Source: an uncultured Chloroflexota bacterium (GTDB lineage Bacteria; Chloroflexota; Dehalococcoidia; Lucifugimonadales; GCA-002694895). Taken from it: a stretch of 40,197 nt of DNA. Below the pieces are notes generated by a model. The model saw only the letters and a list, made by a program, of their open reading frames with translations, made no database searches and was not told where the DNA came from. Where the stretch lies: positions 1 to 40,197 of the forward strand of contig CATLOZ010000004.1 in NCBI GenBank assembly GCA_950054395.1, read 5' to 3'. The position numbers and the translations under genes are program-made. Each line of letters starts with the position of its first letter. Within the stretch, counting starts at the first letter, position 1. Shown here in pieces: positions 16,594 to 25,107 of the stretch.

Positions 16594-17511
16594 ATGTCAT
16601 TAATACGAAATATACTTTTGTGGTCTTCTAAAAATTATTGGATTTCACATAAATTACCCAAATATAAATTTGTTCAGAAATCTGTTTTAAGATTTATGCC
16701 AGGAGAAACATTGGATCATGCTTTGAGCAAATGCTCAGAACTTGAAGATATTGGTTATGGAACAATTATTACTTATTTAGGTGAAAATTCCTTAACTAAA
16801 ACTCAAACATTAAATACTGTTAAACAATACAAAGATGCTTTAGGAAGTATAGATTCTCGTTCACTTAAATCAGTTATTTCAGTTAAATTAACACAGCTTG
16901 GATTAGATATTGATGAAGAATTATGCGTTGATAATTTGAAACAATTATTAAATATGGCAGATTTAAAAAATACTTTTGTTTGGATTGATATGGAAGAATA
17001 TATATATTTGGAATTAACATTGAAAATTTATAAAAAATTAATTCAAAAACATAACAATATTGGTATTACTTTACAATCATACTTATATCGCTCTGAAGAT
17101 GATCTTGAATCATTGTTAGATATTGCTCCTTATATCAGATTAGTTAAAGGTGCTTATGCTGAAGATTCAAGTGTATCAATGCATAACAGGAATGAAATAT
17201 ATGATAATTATATTAAATTAGCTAATATTATGCTTGAAAAAAATATACTTAAAAATGGTTTGATACCCTCTTTTGCAACTCATGATCACCAAATTATTTA
17301 TTCCTTAATCAATAAGATAAATGCAGATAAAATTGATAAATCCCATTATGAATTTAGTATGCTTTATGGAATTAGAAGGGATTTGCAGGATGAAATTTTA
17401 AATTCTGATCAGAATTTAAAAATTTTAATTAGTTATGGTGAAGAATGGTTTCCTTGGTACGTGCGAAGGCTTGCAGAAAATCCAAAGAATTTAATTTTAC
17501 TTATTAAATAA
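16594..17511 (+). CDS. Proline dehydrogenase
   Basis: This 305-aa FAD-dependent TIM-barrel enzyme oxidises proline to pyrroline-5-carboxylate and feeds electrons to quinone. Motifs in order are RLVKGAY (182-188), ATHD (228-231), EFSMLYGIRRDLQ (253-265) and YGEEWFPWYVRRLAE (281-295), whose paired arginines bind the proline carboxylate. The length equals single-domain bacterial ProDH; no pyrroline-5-carboxylate dehydrogenase gene is in the window. It stands alone and ends 2 nt from the convergent gene. Confidence 0.9.
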   Translation: MSLIRNILLWSSKNYWISHKLPKYKFVQKSVLRFMPGETLDHALSKCSELEDIGYGTIITYLGENSLTKTQTLNTVKQYKDALGSIDSRSLKSVISVKLTQLGLDIDEELCVDNLKQLLNMADLKNTFVWIDMEEYIYLELTLKIYKKLIQKHNNIGITLQSYLYRSEDDLESLLDIAPYIRLVKGAYAEDSSVSMHNRNEIYDNYIKLANIMLEKNILKNGLIPSFATHDHQIIYSLINKINADKIDKSHYEFSMLYGIRRDLQDEILNSDQNLKILISYGEEWFPWYVRRLAENPKNLILLIK

Positions 17512-17513
17512 AT

Positions 17514-17831
17514 TTATCCTCTTTCTTCGATTTTATCTTCTGTTGCAATTTCGAAAAATTCTATATCGTAGGATTGAATTAATTCCATAAGTTTAGGTGC
17601 ATTTTCTTTTACAGCTGAAGGTACATTTGGCATTCTGTTTGCAGCAATTGTTTCTTGAGTCCATTCAGCACAAACTGTAATTTCTGCAGCTGGTGTTCCC
17701 GCACCACCTATGTAAATTGTTGCTTTATCTCTACCGTTTTCTTCATAAGCATTGCATATTTTGGTCAGTAGATTAGCTACTTTCCAAGCATTTACTCTTT
17801 CTGTACGACATACCCTTCTTACTAAAAACAT
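17514..17831 (-). CDS. Hypothetical protein, possibly dimeric alpha/beta-barrel fold
   Basis: This 105-aa soluble protein has no signal or membrane segment and no motif I recognise. Alternating strands and helices (MFLVRRVCRT, ITVCAEWTQ, IEFFEIATED) resemble small dimeric alpha-beta barrel proteins such as NIPSNAP or antibiotic-monooxygenase-like folds, but this is only an impression. It lies 27 nt after the RidA-family gene on the same strand, with a GGAAA ribosome-binding site, so the two are likely co-transcribed. Confidence 0.65.
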   Translation of the reverse strand: MFLVRRVCRTERVNAWKVANLLTKICNAYEENGRDKATIYIGGAGTPAAEITVCAEWTQETIAANRMPNVPSAVKENAPKLMELIQSYDIEFFEIATEDKIEERG

Positions 17832-17858
17832 GTTTTCCTTTAGAAATATTATTAATAA

Positions 17859-18314
17859 TTAATCTTCTATTTCTACAATCATTTCTATTTCAACAGGAAT
17901 ATTACCTGGAAGTGATCCCATGCCAACAGCAGATCTTGCATGTTTCCCCTTATCACCAAATACTTCCACCATAAGGTCAGAGCAACCATTTGCCACTGTT
18001 GGTTGATCGACAAAATCAGGTGTGCAATTTACCATGGTTAATAATTTTACTATTCTTTTAACTTTATCAAGATCGCCTACTTGGCCTTTTAACCTTGCAA
18101 TACATCCAATTCCTGTAGATTTTGCAGCTTCATAGCCTTCATCTTTTGTTAAATCTTTACCGACTTTACCTAGCATACTTGGATCGCTTGGACCTAATCC
18201 TGAAAGGTATAATAAATTCCCTGTTCGAACTCCTGGTACATAGTTGGCTATAGGTTGTGGTTCTACAGGTAATTCAATTCCCATTTTATTAAGTTTATCT
18301 TCAATTTTTCCCAT
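17859..18314 (-). CDS. RidA/YjgF-family protein
   Basis: This 151-aa protein is of the YjgF/YER057c/UK114 fold. The features are GNLLYLSGLGP (33-43), the LDKVKRIVKLLTMV helix-strand and the ending RSAVGMGSLPGNIPVEIEMIVEI, with the conserved arginine (R122) that binds the carboxylate of imine or enamine substrates in RidA. It is slightly longer than canonical RidA (about 128 aa) because of an N-terminal extension, as in the YjgF-like subgroup often annotated separately. Hydrolysis of reactive 2-aminoacrylate-type imines is the family role, but not all subgroups have it. It heads a two-gene operon. Confidence 0.85.
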   Translation of the reverse strand: MGKIEDKLNKMGIELPVEPQPIANYVPGVRTGNLLYLSGLGPSDPSMLGKVGKDLTKDEGYEAAKSTGIGCIARLKGQVGDLDKVKRIVKLLTMVNCTPDFVDQPTVANGCSDLMVEVFGDKGKHARSAVGMGSLPGNIPVEIEMIVEIED

Positions 18315-18413
18315 TTTATTCTCCGTTAATGCAGTTTCTTTTATACATTATAATACTTTTTATAATTAATTGTTAAGAGATTAATTTAGTGTCATAATAC
18401 CTATATAATATTT

Positions 18414-18419
18414 TACTTA
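18414..18419 (+). promoter_or_regulatory. Possible -10 element for the NHL-repeat gene
   Basis: TATAAT sits 14 nt before a GGAGG ribosome-binding site. The -35 position (18391-18396, TTAATT) matches TTGACA at only three bases, so the call rests on the -10 box and position, in AT-rich sequence where chance matches are common. Confidence 0.3.
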
Positions 18420-18433
18420 TTTGGAGGTAATAG

Positions 18434-19369
18434 ATGCTAAGTTATATTTCAAAAATTGATTGGTATAAAGTTCCAGATGAAATTGTATGGGATGAAGTTG
18501 CAGGAATATCGATAGATCATGAAAATAGACTAATTGTATTTGTAAGAGGAGAAATTCCTGTAATTATTTTAAGCACTAATGGTGAATATATAGGCAGTTT
18601 TGGCAAAGGTGAATTTACAAAACGAGCTCATTCAGTAAGAGTTGATTCTGAAAATTTTTATTGGTTTGTAGATGATGGAAATCATACAGTCAGCAAATAT
18701 AATTCCAAAGGAGAAAGATTACTTACTATAGGCATTCCTGACAAACCATCTAAACTTCATTCAGGAATTCCATTTAATCGCTGTACTGATATAGCAGTTG
18801 ATTACAGAAATGGAGCTCTATTTATAAGTGATGGTTACGGAAATTCATCTGTACATAAATATAATTTAGATGGCGAGCTTATTACTTCTTGGGGAGCTCC
18901 TGGAACTGATCCTGGGCATTTTAATATTGTACATAATATAACTATGGATGATTCAGGGCTGCTTTATGTTGCTGATAGAGAAAATCATAGAGTACAAATT
19001 TTCAATCAGGACGGTAAATTTATTAATCAAATTGTTAATATGCATAGACCTTGCACTGTAACAATTTTTGATAGCAAATTATATGTTGGGGAATTGGGTT
19101 ATGGATTACCTGTTAGTAAAGATGTTCCCAATATAGGGCCAAGAATTAGTTTGTATTCTTTAAATGGAGAATTAATAGATAGATGGGGAGAAGGATTTGG
19201 ATACGGTGAAAAGCAATTAATGGCTCCTCATGGACTTACAGTTGATAGTGATTATAATATTTATCTTGCCGAAGTCTGTGTCGCAGTTTTGGGTAGCTTA
19301 GGGCTAGAAGTTCCGCATTATAACGGAACAGTTTATAATGGCCTAAGAAAATTGGAGAAAGTTAATTAG
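18434..19369 (+). CDS. NHL-repeat beta-propeller protein
   Basis: This 311-aa protein is built of NHL-type repeats: several copies of a strand pattern like VDxxxxxYVADRENHRVQIFNQDGKFI (about 175-200) and HGLTVDSDYNIYLAEV near 258-273. The pattern predicts a six-bladed propeller. There is no signal peptide, and closely similar bacterial proteins are annotated as peptidylglycine alpha-amidating lyase-like, but lyase activity cannot be inferred from repeats alone. GGAGG 7 nt upstream supports the ATG at 18434. It ends 2 nt from the convergent DUF4340 gene. Confidence 0.8.
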   Translation: MLSYISKIDWYKVPDEIVWDEVAGISIDHENRLIVFVRGEIPVIILSTNGEYIGSFGKGEFTKRAHSVRVDSENFYWFVDDGNHTVSKYNSKGERLLTIGIPDKPSKLHSGIPFNRCTDIAVDYRNGALFISDGYGNSSVHKYNLDGELITSWGAPGTDPGHFNIVHNITMDDSGLLYVADRENHRVQIFNQDGKFINQIVNMHRPCTVTIFDSKLYVGELGYGLPVSKDVPNIGPRISLYSLNGELIDRWGEGFGYGEKQLMAPHGLTVDSDYNIYLAEVCVAVLGSLGLEVPHYNGTVYNGLRKLEKVN

Positions 19370-19371
19370 GA

Positions 19372-20295
19372 TTATTCTTGTAAAATAAAATCTTTTTCTC
19401 TTAATAATATTTCTCGTGCTTTTGAAATGGAAATATAATAAATTATTGGTATATTTCCATTTTTAACAGCAACTCTTTTTTCATCTAATTGTTTTAATCT
19501 TAGTCGTGTTATCCTTGATGGTGAATTGGGTTTTGGAACTAAAGTAATTAGTGCATCAGACTGATTGAAATCTATATCTTTTGATTCTGAATCATTTAAA
19601 AACCCATCAGCTAAAAGTAATTGTGTAGTATTTGCAAACCTTGCAATTTTATATGAATCAATATCTATATTATCCTGATTGTTCAATTGCCATCCTTTTT
19701 CAGTTAAATTTAATTCAAATTGTTCACTTGGATAGGAAAATCTGATGGCAGCTAATTCATCTGCTGGGAAATTTGAGATAATAGGATTTCTCCACATATC
19801 TGGATTTGTTGCAAATATATCTGGGTATGGGCAGGTAAATCCAAAAACTTCATCAAGGTTAATTTTTTTAATAAAACATGTTTTTGTTTCCGGTTCCCAT
19901 TTTCCAACTATGAATTCTTCTTGTAGTGTTGATTGTAAAAAGAATTGAACTAAAGTACTTTCATTTTCATTAAGACCTATTCTATTAAAATTTTTGGGGT
20001 TTACTGATATCAATTCTGATTTTTGAATATTGTTTACTGCTTTCCAGAACAATGAAAGCTTTGGTTTAAATACTTCTTGTTTGCCAATTCGCCATGAATT
20101 ATTTACCTTATATAGTTGTGAAGACTGAGATTTGTTACTGATTGTGACCCTGTCAATTATTTTTTGATCAATGAAAATGATGCCTGAATCATCGTAAAGA
20201 TTATTTGTATTTGATACTAATATTTTTACACCAGCAATTGCTATACTTAGTATGATAAATATAGAGAATAATATAAATGTGGGTTTATTTTTCAT
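19372..20295 (-). CDS. DUF4340 membrane-anchored protein, Gld-like ABC system copy 1
   Basis: This 307-aa protein has one N-terminal membrane helix (about 6-27) and an extracytoplasmic domain with the DUF4340 pattern: DRVTISNKSQSSQLYKVNNSWRI early, then repeats of the same two-stranded module. DUF4340 proteins commonly close operons of Gld-like ABC exporters. It overlaps the upstream permease/GldG fusion by 11 nt, so it is translationally coupled to it. The function is unknown; it may be a periplasmic partner. It is the counterpart of 28366-29448. Confidence 0.8.
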   Translation of the reverse strand: MKNKPTFILFSIFIILSIAIAGVKILVSNTNNLYDDSGIIFIDQKIIDRVTISNKSQSSQLYKVNNSWRIGKQEVFKPKLSLFWKAVNNIQKSELISVNPKNFNRIGLNENESTLVQFFLQSTLQEEFIVGKWEPETKTCFIKKINLDEVFGFTCPYPDIFATNPDMWRNPIISNFPADELAAIRFSYPSEQFELNLTEKGWQLNNQDNIDIDSYKIARFANTTQLLLADGFLNDSESKDIDFNQSDALITLVPKPNSPSRITRLRLKQLDEKRVAVKNGNIPIIYYISISKAREILLREKDFILQE

Positions 20296-22519
20296 CGCTA
20301 AAAGTTTTCTTTTGAATTGATTTTCTTTTTAAATATCTATAAAAACCAATGATAATAAATATAATTGGTGTTAGTACATAATTTAGATTTTTTGTAAGTG
20401 TTTGATGGCTGAAAAATTCACCTTTTGAACTCCAGTCAAGTTTCCTTTCTCTAATTACTTTTGATCTTATATCTGCTAATTTATTTTCTTGTGCTAACCA
20501 ATCTACCATGTTCATACCTAAAGCAAAATTTGATTGATTTGAACTTGCAATAAAATCTGAAAGCCAATCTGAGTCGGCTATTAGAATTGCTCTGATAGGA
20601 ATGTTACTTGATTTGTCATTATTTTGTATTTTGACTCCAATTACCTGAACACCTGTATTATCTCGACTTGCTTCAAAATTTGCCCCCGGACTTAAATCTT
20701 GATAGTCATATTGTATTGAAGCTGTAGGAGATGTAGTGATTAATGGTTCTACAATAATATTATTAATTAATGGTTTGATTAATTCTATTGAACTAGTCCA
20801 AGGAAATAAAATAGAATTTACCTTCCCTGTAGATTTAGAATCCAATGGAGGTGTTCGTAACCAATAAGGATAAGGTAATAATACTTCTCCTGACTGCGTG
20901 CTAAATGGCAATGTTTCATAAGAATTCATATCAAATAAAATATTGTTTTTTACAATTATTCCATAATTTTCCCAATATTTAGATCCACTAAATTCGTTTT
21001 GATAAGCAATCATTCTGTTGGTATCAATATTTACAGTATCAATCAGTATTAAGAAACTAGTTCCTTGATTAATATAGTTTTGAATTGTTTGGATAGAATC
21101 AATCTTCATATTTTCATAACTACCTCCAGGCAAAATAAAAACATCTGGTAGATTTTGAATTCCTTGCAGTTCATCAGGGGAAACTATATTTATGTTATAT
21201 TGTTGAGATAATAAAGATATAAATGAACTCATACCATATTGATCATTTTTAGATGAAGGGAGATTGATAAAAGTTATGGTTTTTTTTGTGTCATTTAACA
21301 TCTTAAATGTTAAAGATGTAATTTTATATTCTAATCCATCAAGTGATTCTATAAATGGAATAACTTCTTTGTTATTTGCATAGGCAATGGTCATACCTAA
21401 ATATCCTGTTTTAATCTGAAATTCCCCTTGCCTTCGGATATTAAACTGTACAGGAGGTATGCCTAATATTTCAGATTCTTCAGCATCTTTTTCATTAGCG
21501 TCTGGATATCTATGCTTAATTCTTACAAATTTAGATCTTGCATTTAAATCAGATAAGAAGTCATTAACATCCCTGGCTGTTAGAGCAGTATTAATGGGAT
21601 GATCTTTTGATTCAAATAAAGTAATTGTTACATAATCATCTAAATTATCAAATATATTTTTCGTTGAAGGAGCTAAAGAATATATTTTATCTTCAGTGAA
21701 ATCTACTCTCCCTTGTATAGAGTTCCCAAACCAAGCAAATACTAAACTTAATATAACTAAACTTCCCACACCGATACGTAAATTTCTGTATTGCATTGAG
21801 TTAGTATTTAAACTTTTCCCTCTTATACTAAGGTAAGTAAGACTTAGAAATGCGATATCAATGGAAATAAAATAAAGTACATCCCTAAGGTCTATTAACC
21901 CCCTGGTTATAGAAGAAAAATGTGTGATCGGACTAAGATCTTGTAATAGTATTGATAATTCAGATGGTAAAGTTATATTTATAAACTCTAAACCAATAAT
22001 AATTAATAATATGCTTATACTTAACGCAATCATAAAAGCTACAATTTGATTTTTTGTAAGACTTGAACTAAATATTCCTATGCTTACTAATGATGAGGAT
22101 AAAAATATAGCACCTAAGTACTGAGCAAGTAATGCTCCAAAATCTAAATTCCCAGCAAATACAAGGCTAAAAGGAATTATCAAAGTTCCCAAAATTCCTA
22201 TAACTACAAATATTAAGCCAGCAAAAAATTTAGATAAGATTACTATTACACCTCGTACTGGTTGAGTAAACAATATTTCTAAAGTTCCGTCTCTTTGTTC
22301 TTCAGAAAATAATCTCATTGTTGCTGCTGGTATATATATAGACAGAATCCATGGGAGCATAGAAAACATTGGTCTTAAAGAAGCTTCATTTGTAGTTTCT
22401 ATGGTTCTAAAAAACATAAATGAAATAGTAACTACAAATATTATATTTAATATATATCCTGTAGGTTGATCAAAATATGACTTTAGGTCTTTATTTAATA
22501 TTGTTAATAATGATCGCAT
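20285..22519 (-). CDS. Fused ABC-2 permease (GldF-like) and GldG-like auxiliary protein, copy 1
   Basis: This is a 744-aa two-part protein. Residues 1 to about 260 are an ABC-2 permease with six helices and the cytosolic loop RLFSEEQRDGTLEILFTQPV (64-83). After another helix (about 250-268), residues 270-700 form the extracytoplasmic GldG-type domain (DUF/ABC_transp_aux; the FTEDKIYSLAPSTKN start is characteristic). A final helix near 712-728 ends in a basic tail. In Bacteroidota, GldA, GldF and GldG are needed for gliding; elsewhere the role is unknown. It is separated by 2 nt from the ATPase. The second copy at 29480-31912 has the same parts as two genes. Confidence 0.85.
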   Translation of the reverse strand: MRSLLTILNKDLKSYFDQPTGYILNIIFVVTISFMFFRTIETTNEASLRPMFSMLPWILSIYIPAATMRLFSEEQRDGTLEILFTQPVRGVIVILSKFFAGLIFVVIGILGTLIIPFSLVFAGNLDFGALLAQYLGAIFLSSSLVSIGIFSSSLTKNQIVAFMIALSISILLIIIGLEFINITLPSELSILLQDLSPITHFSSITRGLIDLRDVLYFISIDIAFLSLTYLSIRGKSLNTNSMQYRNLRIGVGSLVILSLVFAWFGNSIQGRVDFTEDKIYSLAPSTKNIFDNLDDYVTITLFESKDHPINTALTARDVNDFLSDLNARSKFVRIKHRYPDANEKDAEESEILGIPPVQFNIRRQGEFQIKTGYLGMTIAYANNKEVIPFIESLDGLEYKITSLTFKMLNDTKKTITFINLPSSKNDQYGMSSFISLLSQQYNINIVSPDELQGIQNLPDVFILPGGSYENMKIDSIQTIQNYINQGTSFLILIDTVNIDTNRMIAYQNEFSGSKYWENYGIIVKNNILFDMNSYETLPFSTQSGEVLLPYPYWLRTPPLDSKSTGKVNSILFPWTSSIELIKPLINNIIVEPLITTSPTASIQYDYQDLSPGANFEASRDNTGVQVIGVKIQNNDKSSNIPIRAILIADSDWLSDFIASSNQSNFALGMNMVDWLAQENKLADIRSKVIRERKLDWSSKGEFFSHQTLTKNLNYVLTPIIFIIIGFYRYLKRKSIQKKTFSDEK

Positions 22520-22521
22520 TA

Positions 22522-23505
22522 TTATTTTTCTTCTTCTCCAATTGTTAAAAATTTAAATACATCTTCAAGTTTTGGGCTAGTTTTGCTCATTGTAAGTAAA
22601 GTCCAATTTTCTTGTACTGCTTTTTTAAATATATCTTTTCTTGGGTCGGAATTTTCTTCTATTGATATAATAAATTTTTTAATTGTTTCTTCATTTTCTA
22701 TTATTTCTATATCTTCAATACCATTAATTGAATTTAGTTTTGTATGAATATCTTTTCCTATAATTTCTAATTGAATTGTTTGATTTTTATTCTGACTATT
22801 TAAAATTTCTTCAACAGTACCTTCAGTAATGATTTTGCCTTTATTGATTAGAATTATTCTAGAACATGTTGATTCTACTTCTTGTAATACATGAGTTGAT
22901 AACATAATAGTACGTTGTTTCCCTAAAGATTTAATAAGATTCCTCATACTTACCCTTTGATTGGGATCTAACCCTTCAGTTGGTTCATCTAAAATCAGTA
23001 TTTCAGGTTGATGTAATATTGCCTGAGCTAATCCTACTCTTTGTCTATAGCCTTTGGATAATTGATTAATTGGGCTATAGTAATATTCGTGAATGCCTGT
23101 TTCATCTACAGTATCTGTTAAATTGGTTTTATAATCTTTTGGTGACAAATTTCGCAAATCACTAATTAATTTCAGATAATCTTTAACAATCATTTCGCCG
23201 TATAAAGGATTATTTTCAGGAAGGTAACCTATTTTTTTTCTTGTTTCAATATCAGAGTCTTTTGTGTTTATTGAATCAATAAAAATCTCCCCTGAGTTTT
23301 GTGTGTAATAAGAGGTTAAAAGTCTCATCGTTGTACTTTTCCCAGCTCCATTTGGCCCTAAGAACCCAACAACTTCCCCTTTGTTTATAGAAAAATTTAT
23401 TGAATTTACAGCGACTCTGTCACCAAATGTTTTTGTGACATTTTCTACTACAATTTTGGCGTTATTATTTTCCATGATATGCTTTATTATATAAAAGTTA
23501 ATCAT
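22522..23505 (-). CDS. ABC transporter ATPase, GldA-like, copy 1
   Basis: This 327-aa nucleotide-binding subunit has Walker A GPNGAGKST (about 54-62), signature LSKGYRQRVG (about 148-157), Walker B ILILDEPTEGLDP and the switch histidine in LSTHVL. A C-terminal extension (about 235-327) is typical of the GldA/CcmA-like export group. The frame opens at 23505, but family alignment favours the internal ATG at 23475 (codon 11, MENNNAKI), giving 317 aa; neither has a clear ribosome-binding site. It powers the fused permease gene downstream. Confidence 0.88.
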   Translation of the reverse strand: MINFYIIKHIMENNNAKIVVENVTKTFGDRVAVNSINFSINKGEVVGFLGPNGAGKSTTMRLLTSYYTQNSGEIFIDSINTKDSDIETRKKIGYLPENNPLYGEMIVKDYLKLISDLRNLSPKDYKTNLTDTVDETGIHEYYYSPINQLSKGYRQRVGLAQAILHQPEILILDEPTEGLDPNQRVSMRNLIKSLGKQRTIMLSTHVLQEVESTCSRIILINKGKIITEGTVEEILNSQNKNQTIQLEIIGKDIHTKLNSINGIEDIEIIENEETIKKFIISIEENSDPRKDIFKKAVQENWTLLTMSKTSPKLEDVFKFLTIGEEEK

Positions 23506-23641
23506 ATTTTATCAGAAATTCTGTAAACCTATAATTTTTTTATATATATCAAATAATTAATTCACGAGTAGATATTTGTAGATAAGGAATTTATAATTAC
23601 ATATCAATAAATATAAATGATCATTTTTTAGGAAAGAACAA

Positions 23642-24523
23642 ATGACTAATAAAACCCAAACATTATATAAAAGTTATATAATTGAAGAATATTTTGCTAC
23701 AAAAAAACCTTACTATGTTTCAATTTCTGATGAAATAGAATTATTTGAAGCGGCTTATAAACAAAAACTTCCAGTTCTTTTTAAAGGACCAACTGGTTGC
23801 GGAAAAACAAGATTTATTGAATATATGGCATATAAGATTGGACAGGAAATGAAAAAGTCCAAAAAAAATAACAACTCTCAAATAAATATTCCATTAGTAA
23901 CCATTGCATGCCATGAAGATTTAACTGCCAGTGATTTGGTTGGCCGTTATTTATTGGAAGGAGATTCAACTGTTTGGCTGGATGGGCCATTGACAAGAGC
24001 TGTGAAAGCTGGGGGTATTTGTTATTTGGATGAAGTAGTAGAGGCTAGAAAAGATACAACAGTAATAATTCATCCTCTAACAGATCATAGAAGAATTTTG
24101 CCTGTTGAAAAGAAAGGTGAATTATTAGAAGCAGCTGATGGATTTTTATTAGTTTTATCTTATAATCCGGGTTATCAGAGCGCTCTTAAGGATTTAAAAC
24201 ATAGTACTCGTCAACGGTTTATAGCCATAGAATTTGATTATCCTTCTGTGGAAAAAGAAACAGAAATTATTGCTCACGAATCTGGCCTTGATGATGGTAC
24301 TTCAAATAAACTTGCTATACTTGGAGAAAAAATCAGGAACTTAAAGGAACATGGACTACCAGAAGGAGCAAGTACTAGACTTTTAATTTATGCCGCAAAA
24401 ATGATTTCTCAGGGTATTAAACCCGTTAGAGCTTGTCAGGTTGCTGTGAATTGGGCAGTAACTGATGATTCCCTGTTACATCAGGGTATACAGGAAGTAA
24501 TTACATCAATATTTCCTGAGTAA
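23642..24523 (+). CDS. MoxR-type AAA+ ATPase, NorQ/CbbQ family
   Basis: This 293-aa AAA+ protein has Walker A GPTGCGKT (about 56-63), Walker [12 protein letters not shown] (about 124-134) and a sensor-1 asparagine in [10 protein letters not shown]. The [12 protein letters not shown] segment and the C-terminal lid ([16 protein letters not shown]) identify the NorQ/NirQ/CbbQ branch, which works with a VWA-domain partner to insert metal or remodel an enzyme. Its VWA partner is two genes downstream. The usual clients (NO reductase NorBC, RuBisCO) are absent from the window. AGGAAAG 6-12 nt upstream supports the ATG. Confidence 0.9.
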   Translation: MTNKTQTLYKSYIIEEYFATKKPYYVSISDEIELFEAAYKQKLPVLFKGPTGCGKTRFIEYMAYKIGQEMKKSKKNNNSQINIPLVTIACHEDLTASDLVGRYLLEGDSTVWLDGPLTRAVKAGGICYLDEVVEARKDTTVIIHPLTDHRRILPVEKKGELLEAADGFLLVLSYNPGYQSALKDLKHSTRQRFIAIEFDYPSVEKETEIIAHESGLDDGTSNKLAILGEKIRNLKEHGLPEGASTRLLIYAAKMISQGIKPVRACQVAVNWAVTDDSLLHQGIQEVITSIFPE

Positions 24524-24532
24524 CTTAAATTA

Positions 24533-25099
24533 ATGGATTTAAATTTAGTTATTGATAGGTTTAAAACTGACAGAGATACATTGGAGATTAATGATATTCA
24601 GTATATTTCTTCAGCAGTATTATTACCTTTAGTAATTGATTCAAATCAATTATGTGTCCTGTTACAAATTAGAAGTGAAAACCTGAACCATCATCCAGGT
24701 GAAATTGGTTTTCCTGGTGGTGCTAAAGAAAATTTTGATTCAGATTTTGTAGAGACGGTTTACAGAGAAACAAAAGAAGAAATTGGCTTGAATCAAAATG
24801 AGATAGAAATCATTGGTAAATTAGATGATGTTATAACTTCAACCAGATTTTTGATAAAACCTTATGTAGGAATAGTTAAAGACCCAGGGGATTACAAATT
24901 ATCTTCTGAGGTCAAAATGGTTATAAATGTTCCTGTTTCAGATTTAAACAATCCAATTAATTGGAGAAATGATTATATTATTCATGAAAAATGTCTTATA
25001 AAATTAAAAACGTTTTACTATGATGGTAATATTATTTTTGGAGCGACTGCTAAAATTCTAAATAATTTTTTTAATATCATTGATTCATATAAAAAGTAG
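24533..25099 (+). CDS. Nudix hydrolase, CoA pyrophosphatase type
   Basis: This 188-aa protein has the upstream UPF0035 motif LLQIRS...HHPGEIGFPGG (43-63), which marks the CoA-pyrophosphatase branch (NudL/YeaB, Pcd1), directly followed by a complete Nudix box ending REtKEEIGL (to residue 85). The metal-binding glutamates are present. Such enzymes cleave CoA and its derivatives to 4'-phosphopantetheine and 3',5'-ADP. It lies 9 nt after the AAA+ gene and 8 nt before the VWA gene, an unusual insertion into a normally contiguous NorQ-NorD pair. Confidence 0.85.
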   Translation: MDLNLVIDRFKTDRDTLEINDIQYISSAVLLPLVIDSNQLCVLLQIRSENLNHHPGEIGFPGGAKENFDSDFVETVYRETKEEIGLNQNEIEIIGKLDDVITSTRFLIKPYVGIVKDPGDYKLSSEVKMVINVPVSDLNNPINWRNDYIIHEKCLIKLKTFYYDGNIIFGATAKILNNFFNIIDSYKK

Positions 25100-25107
25100 T
25101 ATTAATA

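Noticed and set aside
23615-23626. Perfect 12-nt palindrome AAATGATCATTT just upstream of the MoxR-type gene
   Set aside because: It is a single short palindrome in AT-rich DNA, with no second copy noticed near other genes, so it is not enough for an operator call.
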